Shown: positions 44,865-53,882 of the stretch, piece after piece
Numbering within the stretch: the first letter of the stretch is position 1
Layout: each line of letters starts with the position of its first letter
Source: Thalassotalea hakodatensis
GTDB lineage: Bacteria; Pseudomonadota; Gammaproteobacteria; Enterobacterales; Alteromonadaceae
NCBI RefSeq assembly: GCF_030295995.1
Contig: NZ_AP027365.1
Coordinates: forward strand, 3,938,066-4,002,065
Length of the DNA: 64,000 nucleotides
Direction: 5' to 3'
The notes under the pieces: generated by a model
The model's database searches: none
Seen by the model: the letters and a program-made list of their open reading frames with translations, nothing else
Told to the model about the DNA's origin: nothing
Position numbers and translations under genes: made by a program

Positions 44865-45754
44865 TTTATCAATGCCTTATGCCCTATTAAATTATGACCC
44901 AAAAATTCGGTTTGATAATCTTCTAAAATTGGATCTATTTTATTTTCGTCGATTAGTTTTTTTAGTTTCCTGTCGAACAGCTTTACAAGCCTATTAACAG
45001 TTTTTCGTTTAGCCTGAACAGGTGAGAATGCCAAATAAACACCCTCTTCAGATATACACCCAGCTTCTACTATTTTTTCCGAAAGACCAAGCCTACTCAC
45101 TTCAAGTTTCGTTGAATTTCGTGTAAAAATGAAAGTATCAATTCTTTCTTTTATTAACTTACCGATATTTTGCTTAATGTATCGATCATGATAAGACTGA
45201 GATTGAAACTGGTATGGGTTTTTAATTATGTAGTTTTTTAACTCTGGTATTGATGTATCTGTGGCTATACCAATTTGAACCCCTTCTAATGAATCGAGTC
45301 CTGAATAAGTCCAAAGGGATTGTTTCAGCTTATAAAAACACATTTTTTGAATCCCAATAGGTGTATTTGGGTATGCTAAATCCGGCGCCTCTTTCTTAGC
45401 GGGTGATAATAACGCCATATATTTTCCATCTTTGACATACATTATAGCTCTGGACCAAGGGTAATTATCTATCTTTAACTCGATATTTTCACCGTCAAAG
45501 ACAAGCTTCAATATTTCAACGATATAACCTGGTTTGGATGAGTTATTAGGGCAAATTTGCGGACACCAATCAATAGCGGCAACATTAATAATAGTCGGCG
45601 GCAGTGAAGCGCTAGATACAGGCACTGTATAAACTAACAATACCATTACTAAAAGGTAGTGACTCATTAATGTTTTAAAACTCACCAACTCACTATTAAT
45701 ACGAGCTTTTATTTTAATCTTAAGCTTTAAAGCAATGTTTTTATTTATACTCAA
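44861..45754 (-). CDS. Periplasmic solute-binding-like protein
   Basis: A 297-residue exported protein with an N-terminal hydrophobic segment (~27-48, LLVMVLLVYTVPVSS) after a long basic leader. An SBP_bac_3-like fold follows: IDWCPQICPNNSSKPGYIVE, KIDNYPWSRAIMYV, GVQIGIATDTSIPELKNYI and LVKLFDRKLKKLIDENKIDP. Two extra Cys near the start of the mature protein are typical of this orphan group in Alteromonadales. An internal start is possible, since the signal begins well inside the frame. No transporter genes nearby; coupled to the GNAT gene (ATGA). Confidence 0.78.
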   Translation of the reverse strand: MSINKNIALKLKIKIKARINSELVSFKTLMSHYLLVMVLLVYTVPVSSASLPPTIINVAAIDWCPQICPNNSSKPGYIVEILKLVFDGENIELKIDNYPWSRAIMYVKDGKYMALLSPAKKEAPDLAYPNTPIGIQKMCFYKLKQSLWTYSGLDSLEGVQIGIATDTSIPELKNYIIKNPYQFQSQSYHDRYIKQNIGKLIKERIDTFIFTRNSTKLEVSRLGLSEKIVEAGCISEEGVYLAFSPVQAKRKTVNRLVKLFDRKLKKLIDENKIDPILEDYQTEFLGHNLIGHKALIK

Positions 45755-46249
45755 AGCTTTTCACTCCACAACTACTGTGTCTATGTACAAGTAACTATAC
45801 ATTTTCTAACATGTATTTCGTGAAGGTTTCGTGAAGAAAGCGACAAAAGCTTAAGATCTCGATCACTCTTAGAAATATTTATTGAGAATAATTAACAAAT
45901 CATCAGCCCTACATTAAAGATTCTATTCGGTGGGTATTTGTTAACTTACAAAAAAATCTTCACAAGAAAACGACATACATTGATTAAAGGTACTCTGCAT
46001 TATTGTGAAAATTTAATTATTGGTTTGTCATTAGCCGTTTTTTTAATTTGTCCTAAATCATTAGCGGAAACGTGTGCGCCTAGCTGATTTCTGAGCATGG
46101 TAATGAAAGGAACACAAACAAAATTACGGCTTAGAGGAGTTAACATAGGTTTACTTGGCCTTAAGTAACAATGATATCACGCTAAATATCGTTAGCCCAA
46201 AGGCGATTCAGCTTAGTTCACAATAAAAAAAGGTGACCTAACGCCAGCG
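45755..46249. other. Intergenic stretch without intact genes
   Basis: About 500 bases between the solute-binding-like gene start and the DJ-1 pseudogene. They should contain the promoter for the minus-strand solute-binding/GNAT pair. Around 46050-46120 is a sequence similar to the remnant at 42735-42790 (both contain TCATTAGC, then a CTGA-TTCTGAG-ATGG pattern). No intact ORF or RNA seen. Confidence 0.4.
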
Positions 46250-46560
46250 TTATAGCAGCTCTATGCCATTGGCCTGCAGCGCTTGTAAACATAAAGCTAG
46301 CAAAGGCTTGTCCGTCTGCCTAAAAGGTAAACAAGTTAATAGTTCATATTAAAAGAAGATCAAGCGTTTAAAGCAGAGTTACTCGATAAATACTCGTTTA
46401 TCTTAGATCCCATATTGAAAGAGCGTGGAGTAAATTTTGTGGCTAACTCGCCAATGCTGCCATACCTTGCAGAAGATGTGTTATTAATTACGGCACAAAA
46501 CCCGATGTCAGTAGCCAAAGCAGCAGAATGCATTAATTGTAAAATTAGGAAAATAATTTA
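46250..46560 (+). pseudogene. DJ-1/PfpI family protein, decayed
   Basis: Translating across frames recovers the nucleophile elbow CHWPAALVNIKLA (normally CHGPAALVN). After a frameshift, KGKQVNSSY and EDQAFKAELLDKYSFILDP appear, followed by LKERGVNFVANSPMLPYLAE and DVLLITAQNPMSVAKAAE. These match the C-terminal half of DJ-1/PfpI (type 1 glutamine amidotransferase-like) proteins. At least two frameshifts and missing N-terminal sequence make it non-functional. Confidence 0.6.
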
Positions 46561-46920
46561 TACAAGATTTATTTAAAGGTGAAGCGACAATGCGGTCTAT
46601 TTCACAAGCTCCAGTCGAAGGAGCCTATTTAATTGATCTGGCGTTATCTGAATTCACAGGAAAATTACAAATTACAATACTTAGCTTTATATGTTTTTTA
46701 CGCATATAGATTGGCCGAGGACCAAGCAGATAAATTAATTGAGTTACGTGTATACAGCGTGTTAGTCATTACTTTTCTCATCCTAATTATTATTTTCAGA
46801 AATACAAACGATAGTGTATTTAGAGCAAGGTTATAACGATAAAGCAAGGGCAGAAAGGCAAAACTTACAAAAAACGTTCCCTGAATTTAAAGTAACAAAA
46901 GATTTACTAGGCATTTAGTA
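46561..46920 (+). pseudogene. Mixed decayed coding remnants
   Basis: Short open stretches in different frames look protein-like but are broken: FIQDLFKGEATMRSISQAPV with EGAYLIDLALSEFTGK, then a separate piece VYLEQGYNDKARAERQNLQK with TFPEFKVTKDLLGI that resembles the end of a TPR-type protein. The 67-codon frame at 46633-46836 spans these pieces and has no independent support. I cannot name the parent genes. Confidence 0.35.
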
Positions 46921-47024
46921 ATATCTAAGCAACTTGATTTATCGAGCTATGAACTAGAACGAGCCACAAGTAAATTGACTTGTGATTTATACAACTATTA
47001 ATCATTTTATTTTTTAAGGAAGTT

Positions 47025-47450
47025 ATGGACGCCATTAAAATATTACAACCCATAATTATTATGGGGCTGCATACCCTAATAATTACAATCTATATGTTTA
47101 TCACTCGAATTTCAGCGATGAAAAAGCTGAAAATACACCCAGAAAAAGGTCAGGATACTAGTAATTTAAAGTTATTGTTACCGGCAGAAGTTAACAGAAT
47201 ATCAAATAATTATAATCACTTGTTCGAGCAGCCCACATTATTTTATGCTGTAGTACTTTTAATCGCTTTATTAGGGCATGTTGATACTTTAAGTGTGATT
47301 TGTGCTTGGAGTTATGTTGCAGTTCGAGTGATCCATTCTTTAATACAAATCACCATAGACCGCGTATTGATCAGGTTTTATCTATTCTTATTCTCATGGC
47401 TAATACTCGCAGCAATGTTAATAAAAGAAGCAAAGATAATATTTTTTTAA
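47025..47450 (+). CDS. MAPEG family membrane protein
   Basis: A 141-residue protein with four hydrophobic helices (~8-28, 65-85, 86-108, 115-138) matching the MAPEG family (membrane-associated proteins in eicosanoid and glutathione metabolism). The typical motif is NHLFEQPTLFYAVVLLIALL near residue 62, followed by AWSYVAVRVIHSLIQIT. Bacterial members are often glutathione-transferase-like, but the substrate is unknown. AAGGAAG lies upstream of the start. Stands alone next to the decayed region. Confidence 0.9.
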   Translation: MDAIKILQPIIIMGLHTLIITIYMFITRISAMKKLKIHPEKGQDTSNLKLLLPAEVNRISNNYNHLFEQPTLFYAVVLLIALLGHVDTLSVICAWSYVAVRVIHSLIQITIDRVLIRFYLFLFSWLILAAMLIKEAKIIFF

Positions 47451-47462
47451 GTTATGCTGACC

Positions 47463-47494
47463 ATTCCCTGAGCCTAGCATTAGGTTTAGGGAAT
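47463..47494 (+). terminator. Terminator-like hairpin after the MAPEG gene
   Basis: ATTCCCTGAGCCT pairs along 13 positions (with G-U pairs) with AGGTTTAGGGAAT around a 6-base loop, 13 bases after the stop. The T-run is weak. Confidence 0.5.
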
Positions 47495-47701
47495 AGTTAT
47501 CTCTTAAAATAAATCGAAGTATAATCCTGTAGAAAATAACTCCCCACTAAATAAACTCTGACATTAAAAATATTTATTGTTCTTCACAAAATCACGACGA
47601 AGCTTATATTAAAATTAAAGCATGTGATGTTTCACACGATTTATTCGCTCAGGATCTTTGTAAAAACTTTACTGATCCCGTTATACATTAGGAAAATAAT
47701 A

Positions 47702-48163
47702 ATGAAACTGACCCTAAGTACGATTTATTTATTAACACTGCTATTTTATTCAAATTTTTCAATCGCTCAGGAGTGCAATGAAACTTGCCAAGTCAACGCC
47801 GTTACTGCCTATTTTAGTGCACTCGATAAAGTTGCTAAAAAAGACTCTACAGCCAAAGATATTGATGCGTTTCTCGCGCTAATGCATAGCGATGTGAAAT
47901 ACGTTCACGTTGAATATGGTGCAAAGTTTGATCTGGTTAACTGGCGTGAAGCATTTTTACGAAACTTAGACCGAGGTATGTATCAAAATACAGATCAAAA
48001 TGAACAACGAATTATTAAATATATATCCGGAAAAAGTTATATCGCCGTAGAGTATTCTCACGGGATTATTCAAAACAATGAGCAATGGGAAGCAACAGAG
48101 CCACTGCTTGTGATATTTGCTTTCACTGAAGGAAAAATATCACTGATTAAAGAGTTATGGTGA
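47702..48163 (+). CDS. Exported NTF2-like (SnoaL/DUF4440-like) protein
   Basis: A 153-residue protein starting MKLTLSTIYLLTLLFYSNFS with signal peptide to about residue 22 (SIAQ). A longer frame from 47624 is rejected because AGGAAAATA precedes this ATG and the signal peptide follows. The mature part has the NTF2-like pattern VTAYFSALDKVAKKDSTAKD, FLALMHSDVKYVHVEYGAKF and IIKYISGKSYIAVEYSHGII. Two Cys near the mature N-terminus (ECNETC). Such domains bind small ligands or act as minor enzymes; function unknown. Confidence 0.75.
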   Translation: MKLTLSTIYLLTLLFYSNFSIAQECNETCQVNAVTAYFSALDKVAKKDSTAKDIDAFLALMHSDVKYVHVEYGAKFDLVNWREAFLRNLDRGMYQNTDQNEQRIIKYISGKSYIAVEYSHGIIQNNEQWEATEPLLVIFAFTEGKISLIKELW

Positions 48164-48227
48164 AAACTAAGTCTCGAAAAATAAAGTGTTTTGTAACGTA
48201 GCCAAAAAATCATTGGTATGGATAAAA

Positions 48228-49217
48228 ATGACTAACATGATAAAAAAGTTAATTCTGGTAATTACTTCACTAATTATATTAGGAAGTATCTTTGGCGTTA
48301 TTTACGAGCAATATTCTCGTTATAACGCCGAAAAAAATCTGCAACCACATGGAGAATTACTCGATGTAGGTGGGCACAAACTACACTACTATAAACAAGG
48401 GACAAAGGGACCTACAGTAGTATTCGAATCAGCTTTTGACCCTGCTGGTCATTTACAGTGGTTCAATTTGCAGAAACAGTTATCTGGCTTTGCAACTACC
48501 GTTTCCTACGATAGAGCTGGTTTGATGTGGAGCGAACGAGGAGCCAACCCGAAATCTGGCAAATTCATGGCCAAAGAGCTACATACGTTACTTGAAAGAA
48601 CTGGGGTTTCAAAGCCCTACATTCTAGTTGGACATTCATTAGGAGGGATAATTTTAAGAAATTTTATAGCGTCTTATCCACAAGATGTCGCTGGGGTAAT
48701 TTTGGTTGAGAGTGCGCATCCAGAAGCACAAAAATTCATATCTGCTGAATTGAATAGTACAATTAACGAACAAATACCTGGTAGTTTACTTAAGTTTGCA
48801 AATAATGTTGGTCTTTTACGTCTAATGTTTAAAAATTCGTTTCCAGATAATAGTGAGTATGATTATCAAAACTCTCTTTATCCTGCGCTCCTTTATAAAA
48901 GTGCTAATGCAATTATTGAGGAACAAAATAAAATACCGCAACTCTACAAGGAGGCTAGCGATATAAAGTCTTTTGGGGATATTCCTCTTATTGTCATTAC
49001 TGCTACAGATACAAACAGGTATGATAATTATTTTAGTGATGAAAAGTTAAAAACTGAATTAATTCATGCGCTGGAAGTAATGCAAAAAGATCTATTAAAG
49101 CTCTCAACTCAGAGTGAACAAATTTTGGCTCCAAACAGTAGCCACTATATAAATGAAGACCGCCCAGATATCATAATAGACGCAATCAAAAAAATGATTA
49201 CATACACCAATGGATGA
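48228..49217 (+). CDS. Alpha/beta-fold hydrolase, membrane-anchored
   Basis: A ~329-residue alpha/beta hydrolase with an N-terminal hydrophobic anchor (~5-23, LILVITSLIILGSIFGVI). Catalytic features: oxyanion/N-terminal region GPTVVFESAFDPAGH, nucleophile Ser in ILVGHSLGGIILRNF, acid near ITATDTNRYD and His in APNSSHYINEDRPD. The substrate is unknown. An in-frame GTG at 48186 would add 14 residues; ATG 48228 fits the anchor better, but the start is uncertain. Next gene is an S41 peptidase 130 bases on. Confidence 0.87.
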   Translation: MTNMIKKLILVITSLIILGSIFGVIYEQYSRYNAEKNLQPHGELLDVGGHKLHYYKQGTKGPTVVFESAFDPAGHLQWFNLQKQLSGFATTVSYDRAGLMWSERGANPKSGKFMAKELHTLLERTGVSKPYILVGHSLGGIILRNFIASYPQDVAGVILVESAHPEAQKFISAELNSTINEQIPGSLLKFANNVGLLRLMFKNSFPDNSEYDYQNSLYPALLYKSANAIIEEQNKIPQLYKEASDIKSFGDIPLIVITATDTNRYDNYFSDEKLKTELIHALEVMQKDLLKLSTQSEQILAPNSSHYINEDRPDIIIDAIKKMITYTNG

Positions 49218-49347
49218 AAATCATTCAAGTTCCTGAACTTGATTACTTCATTGAAAGCTGGGAAATACACTATTTGATGTTTACAACCTATATAAATAGT
49301 GTCGTCACAACGGCTAAATAAAGCAATAAAATAATAATTAAGGGTAT

Positions 49348-50706
49348 ATGAGCAGAATGAAATTTCTTCTAGGTAGAAAAGTCGCCAACTTAGTAGTTAT
49401 ATTTGGTGGGTTATTCAGCTTTCTCGTGCACAGTAATCCGAGTGTGCTTAACGAAAAGCTTAATGAAAATGAAACTAATCAAGTTATATCAGCAGTATGC
49501 GACTTACTTGATAAAAAATATATATTTCCGGAAGTATCTAAAGAAATAGATCAGCTGTTTAAAACTAAATTAAAAAAGGGTGATTACAAAAAGTTCAATA
49601 ATGCTCGTGAGTTAGCCCAACAGTTAACTAAAGATATGCAATCAATTAGTCATGATCGTCATTTAAGAGTACTTTTTGACCCTAAACGTATAATGCAAAG
49701 TCGTGAGCAAGAAAAACAAGCAGTAGACCCCGCTAAAGAAAAAATAGAGAGGCTAATACGGCGGACAAAAAACCATGGTTTTAAACAAGTCTCTATACTA
49801 GATGGTAATATCGGTTATATAGACTTAAGACATTTCGACTTTCCCGATGAAGCTTCTGACACTGTCACTGCAGCGATGACATTCCTTGAAAACACTGACG
49901 CTCTAATTTTTGATCTTAGACACAATGGTGGGGGTTCACCCTCAATGGTTCAATTACTTGTGAGTTATTTATTAGATGCAGAACCAATCCAACTCAATGA
50001 TATTTACAAGCGTGACTTGAATATTACTAAACAATACTGGAGTTTAGCGTCAGTGCCTGGTAAACGACGCCCTAATACTGACGTATATGTATTAACAAGT
50101 AGAAGTACTTTTTCCGCTGCTGAAGATTTTTCATATACTTTAAAACACTTAAACCGAGCAACAATTATTGGCGAAACAACGGGGGGAGGTGCTCACCCAG
50201 GTGGAAGGGAAATTGCTACCGATAGGTTTATGGTATGGATACCAACCGCACGTTCCATTAATCCAATAACAGGAGGGAACTGGGAAGGGGTAGGTGTAAA
50301 ACCACATATAGAGCAATCAGCTAAAACTGCCTTAAATACTGCTCATATTATGGCATTAGAATCACTAACCTCGAACAACAAGGGAAGCCAACAAATCAAT
50401 CAATGGTACTTAACAGCATTAAAAGCTAGATCAGAAAAACCTCAAGTTGCAAGTGAAGTGCTCATAAAATACGCAGGTAATTATGGTGTTCGTACCTTAA
50501 CATTTGAAAATGGAGCTTTATATTATCAGCGTAAAGGAAATAATAAATTGAAACTATTTCCGATCAACGATCATTTGTTCATGGTTGAAGGGAAAAATGA
50601 CTTCAGAATTAAAGTCGTAGTGGAAGACCAGAAAGTAGTTGCTATACAAGGTATTTCAGATAATGGCTCTTATAGTCAAAATGCTAGAGAAGCTTCAACA
50701 CTCTAA
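49348..50706 (+). CDS. S41-family peptidase, exported
   Basis: A 452-residue S41 peptidase, the second in the window. A signal/anchor spans ~10-30 (VVIFGGLFSFLVHS). An N-terminal helical domain follows (VISAVCDLLDKKYIFPEVSK), then the core GNIGYIDLRHFDFPDEA, ALIFDLRHNGGGSPSMVQLL, catalytic Ser in TSRSTFSAAEDFSYTL, and IGETTGGGAHPGGREI. A C-terminal domain of ~100 residues (YAGNYGVRTLTFENGALYYQ) resembles the small beta-domain of the IRBP-like group. A start at the second Met (49357) is equally possible. The substrate is probably peptides or an envelope protein. Confidence 0.92.
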   Translation: MSRMKFLLGRKVANLVVIFGGLFSFLVHSNPSVLNEKLNENETNQVISAVCDLLDKKYIFPEVSKEIDQLFKTKLKKGDYKKFNNARELAQQLTKDMQSISHDRHLRVLFDPKRIMQSREQEKQAVDPAKEKIERLIRRTKNHGFKQVSILDGNIGYIDLRHFDFPDEASDTVTAAMTFLENTDALIFDLRHNGGGSPSMVQLLVSYLLDAEPIQLNDIYKRDLNITKQYWSLASVPGKRRPNTDVYVLTSRSTFSAAEDFSYTLKHLNRATIIGETTGGGAHPGGREIATDRFMVWIPTARSINPITGGNWEGVGVKPHIEQSAKTALNTAHIMALESLTSNNKGSQQINQWYLTALKARSEKPQVASEVLIKYAGNYGVRTLTFENGALYYQRKGNNKLKLFPINDHLFMVEGKNDFRIKVVVEDQKVVAIQGISDNGSYSQNAREASTL

Positions 50707-50935
50707 TCTTGCAAAGAGAGCTTGGGTTAGTTTAGTTGTGTCATTCATAGAGATCATTTCAATTTTGCGATCTCTAAATTTTTCTTGAAATTTGATAGTA
50801 GAACACGCTCATTATGAGCTACTACAGAAACCAGCGTTGTTAGTTTTTTGATAAAGTTTTATCCACTTTAATCTTTGTGAATTTCATCATTCATGACACC
50901 TAAGTATTAAAAGGGTGCTTCACATCCTTAGCATT
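50707..50935. other. Intergenic stretch between S41 peptidase and IS3 remnant
   Basis: About 230 AT-rich bases with no ORF or strong hairpin. With the IS3 remnant and its upstream sequence it fills the ~480-base gap before yicC. Confidence 0.4.
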
Positions 50936-51053
50936 AAAATGATGATAATCTCATACTCATCTCTGCTACGGCATCTGTATGTATGGAACTATGAATGATG
51001 ACTTGCTCTGCACATTCACGTTTAAACTCAGCTGTTAATCTTTTCTTTGGTAT
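50936..51053 (-). pseudogene. IS3-family orfA remnant
   Basis: The minus strand reads PKKRLTAEFKRECAEQVIIH followed by a divergent tail ending MSMRLSSF. The first part matches the start of IS3-family OrfA (KKRLTxEFKRECAEQV), but the start codon is ATA and the sequence breaks off after ~38 codons. About 70 bases upstream, AAACCTAGTCCGTAGATTT may be a decayed IS end. No OrfB is present. Confidence 0.5.
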
Positions 51054-51189
51054 GTTCCCTCGTTAATTAATATAACTTAATCCCTAACGAGGTCTCTAGT
51101 TAAACTGTACCGTTATAGAAATCTACGGACTAGGTTTCAATAAGCTTTAAAAACAAACAATACTGAGTACCAATGGAGCGTAACGATCA

Positions 51190-52053
51190 TTATTCTATAT
51201 TCTGGATCTGCTCACGCATCTGCTCAATAAGCACTTTTAATTCAACAGCTGAGTTGGTAATATCTGCATTAATTGATTTTGAGCCTAATGTGTTTGCCTC
51301 ACGATTAAATTCTTGCATCATAAAATCTAAACGGCGGCCTTGTGCACCACCTTTTTTAAGTATATTTTTGGTTTCTTTTACATGGCTGTATAGACGATCA
51401 ATTTCTTCGTCTACGTCCATCTTCTGTGCAAGTAATACTAATTCTTGCTCTACACGGGTAGATTCAAGCTCAATTTTAGCGTCAGTAAATTTATCAATTA
51501 TGCGGTTGCGTTGCCATTGAATAACTTCTGGCATGAATGCTTTCACTTTTTCAGCTTCAGCAGTGATGCCGTCTAAACGCTGTTCTATAAGTTTCTTCAT
51601 GTTTTCGCCTTCGCTTGCTCGCGCGGCAATGAAATCTTTTAATGCTTGATCGAAGCCTTTTAGAATATCGGTTTGTATCACATCTAAATCAGCTTCTTCT
51701 GTTTCCATCACGCCTGGCCAACGCATAATTTCTACAGGATTTACTTGGCTGTTAAGGGTTTGTTCGTTTATCCAACTTGCATGCTCTAATAGCTGTGTGG
51801 CAAGTTCTTGGTTAAGTGATAACTTACCTTTAGCTGAAGGATTAGGATTAAACCGTAAATTACATTCAACTTTACCGCGTGCTAATGCTTTACGAAAACG
51901 CTCCCGTAATACGGGTTCAATGCTGCGAAATTGCTCAGGCAAGCGAAAGTAGTTTTCTAAAAAGCGTTGATTAACACTGCGAATTTCCCAAATTGCATTA
52001 CCCCAAGACTCTTTAACTTCTGCGCGGGAAAATGCCGTCATACTGTGGATCAT
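51190..52053 (-). CDS. yicC: YicC family endoribonuclease
   Basis: A 287-residue YicC protein, a conserved endoribonuclease known in E. coli to act on small RNAs. Motifs: MIHSMTAFSRAEVKESWGNA, IRSVNQRFLENYFRLPEQFR, ERFRKALARGKVECNLRF and the C-terminal block with DVDEEIDRLYSHVKETKNIL, GRRLDFMMQEFNREANTLGS and SVELKVLIEQMREQIQNIE. Complete. In many gammaproteobacteria it is divergent from rph; here an oxidoreductase operon lies between. Confidence 0.96.
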   Translation of the reverse strand: MIHSMTAFSRAEVKESWGNAIWEIRSVNQRFLENYFRLPEQFRSIEPVLRERFRKALARGKVECNLRFNPNPSAKGKLSLNQELATQLLEHASWINEQTLNSQVNPVEIMRWPGVMETEEADLDVIQTDILKGFDQALKDFIAARASEGENMKKLIEQRLDGITAEAEKVKAFMPEVIQWQRNRIIDKFTDAKIELESTRVEQELVLLAQKMDVDEEIDRLYSHVKETKNILKKGGAQGRRLDFMMQEFNREANTLGSKSINADITNSAVELKVLIEQMREQIQNIE

Positions 52054-52169
52054 AATCTTTCCTATTAACTAATTTTATAAGAATGAACTGGAAGATTATG
52101 CCTTACCTATATTTAATCAGCCACGTTTAATTGATAAAGTGTAGTGTGTGTGAAAGCGATATCTTCACA

Positions 52170-53882
52170 TTATTCGGTATTTTGGGCTTTCAACCATTGT
52201 TGTTTAATATGCTCAGCAACCCTAAAAGCATTTGCATATATAGTATAGGTATATGGAACACTACCACCTGTTGGCATAAAAGAACCGTCTGTCACATAAA
52301 GATTTGTCACTTCATGTGCTCGGCAATTTTTATCAAGTACAGAAGTATTTGGATCGTCACCAAACCGACAGCCCCCAGCCATTAAGTTAGTCGGTGGCGC
52401 GCTACTAACGGATGTTGTTATATTTTTAGCACCAAGTTTTTCAAGTAGTTTAGCGCCTTTTTGCACCAGATACTCTGCTACCTGAATATCTTGAGGGTGA
52501 GCACCTATACGCACTTTTGCAACAGGATCGCCCCATTGGTCGGTCACTTCTTCATCTAAAGCAACGAAACAATCATCATTTGGTAACCAATCGGTAAAAG
52601 CCTCAAAGCGTAAGGTTTTATGAGAAGTAAACTTGTTGTAGAGCTTTTCTTTTAGTTGTTCGCCCCAAATAAGATCGCCTTCCTCGTCATATTCTGTGTC
52701 ATAAGCGCGAGCAATCGGGTTATGGTAAAACAGAAAATCAAGCGTGCCACCTTTGGCTTTCCCTTTTTGGCTTACACCCTCAAAGTTTTCATCATTGATT
52801 TGATACCAATCTTGTAACGCACGATTAATGAATGGCCCTTCAGTTTGTAATTCACGTGCTTGTTCAGGTGTTAAATCATCAAAGTAGAAATCACCTCGAC
52901 CACCGCCACCGCCACTGAAAATTAAGTTTTTACCGACTTGACCATTGTTATTTGCCAAGCCTTGTTGAAAGTGTTTGCTTTTTGAACTCAGCAAAAGTCG
53001 ACTGGTTTCAATAGCCTGACAAGCAACCACGTAAGTATCTGCGATGATGCGTTTTTTATGACCTTTAGCATCATAATAATGAACAGCACTCACTTGGCTT
53101 TTTTGTTCACTTGCTAAATAAAAAACTTTCGCATTCGGCACTATGGTTAAGTTCCCCGTGGCAACAGCGTGGTTGAGTAATGCCGCTCTACCGCTACCTT
53201 TCGCACCAGTAGAACAACCATAACGACTGCAATAGCCTGAATATTCGCAGCTTTTCCTACCCATGGCCGGTTGCGATAGTATTGCGCGTGGAATGGGGAA
53301 AGCATGGTAACCCAGTAAATCGGCTGCTTTATCAATCCATTTAGCTACTGGGTGATCAATAAGTGGGGGGTATGGGTAATCCTCTTTATGAGGTTCTAAG
53401 TATGGATGCTCAACCACTTTTCCTGAAACGCCAATTTCACGATCAACTTGGCGATAAAAAGGTTCAAGTTCCTGATAACTAATCGGCCAATCAACGATGT
53501 TAGCACCTGCTATATCACCAAAAGATGATTGTAACGCAAAATCAACGGGCTTTAAGCGATGAAAATAACCACTCATAAAGTTAGAAGAACCGCCTACCAC
53601 ATTACCGTTCCAAAATGTCCAACCCGATTCGCTGGTCGCCTCTTTATGCCAATGAGTTTCACCATCTTCTACATGACTTTCTTCAATCACATGCTGTTCA
53701 TCAGTAAGCGCAGGGTTGTAACTGTCGCGTACATTGGCAGCAAGTTCATCTTTATAAAACTCTTTTTCTGTCAACCAAGGGCCTTTTTCTAAGACAATAA
53801 CGTTAGCGCCTGCTTTTGCTAATGTATAAGCAATAGGGGATGCGCCAGCCCCACTGCCGACAATACAAATATCATATTTCAT
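52170..53882 (-). CDS. GMC-family FAD oxidoreductase
   Basis: A 570-residue flavoprotein of the glucose-methanol-choline oxidoreductase family. FAD-binding N-terminus: YDICIVGSGAGASPIAYTLA and VIVLEKGPWL. NVVGGSSNFMSGYFHRL matches the family's substrate-site start. The C-terminal block has NLMAGGCRFGDDPNTSVLD, NLYVTDGSFMPTGGSVPYTY and ANAFRVAEHI, with the expected active-site His replaced by a polar/aromatic context. It resembles the large subunit of membrane-bound gluconate/sorbitol-type dehydrogenases. Coupled to a Tat-exported small subunit (4-base overlap), so it probably moves to the periplasm with it. Confidence 0.9.
   Translation of the reverse strand: MKYDICIVGSGAGASPIAYTLAKAGANVIVLEKGPWLTEKEFYKDELAANVRDSYNPALTDEQHVIEESHVEDGETHWHKEATSESGWTFWNGNVVGGSSNFMSGYFHRLKPVDFALQSSFGDIAGANIVDWPISYQELEPFYRQVDREIGVSGKVVEHPYLEPHKEDYPYPPLIDHPVAKWIDKAADLLGYHAFPIPRAILSQPAMGRKSCEYSGYCSRYGCSTGAKGSGRAALLNHAVATGNLTIVPNAKVFYLASEQKSQVSAVHYYDAKGHKKRIIADTYVVACQAIETSRLLLSSKSKHFQQGLANNNGQVGKNLIFSGGGGGRGDFYFDDLTPEQARELQTEGPFINRALQDWYQINDENFEGVSQKGKAKGGTLDFLFYHNPIARAYDTEYDEEGDLIWGEQLKEKLYNKFTSHKTLRFEAFTDWLPNDDCFVALDEEVTDQWGDPVAKVRIGAHPQDIQVAEYLVQKGAKLLEKLGAKNITTSVSSAPPTNLMAGGCRFGDDPNTSVLDKNCRAHEVTNLYVTDGSFMPTGGSVPYTYTIYANAFRVAEHIKQQWLKAQNTE

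Noticed and set aside
46633-46836. 67-codon open frame with hydrophobic C-terminus
   Set aside because: It spans pieces of different decayed genes in a region full of frameshifts, with no start signal.
47300-47512. 70-codon frame overlapping the MAPEG gene
   Set aside because: It is a shadow in another frame of a clear MAPEG protein and runs through the terminator-like hairpin.
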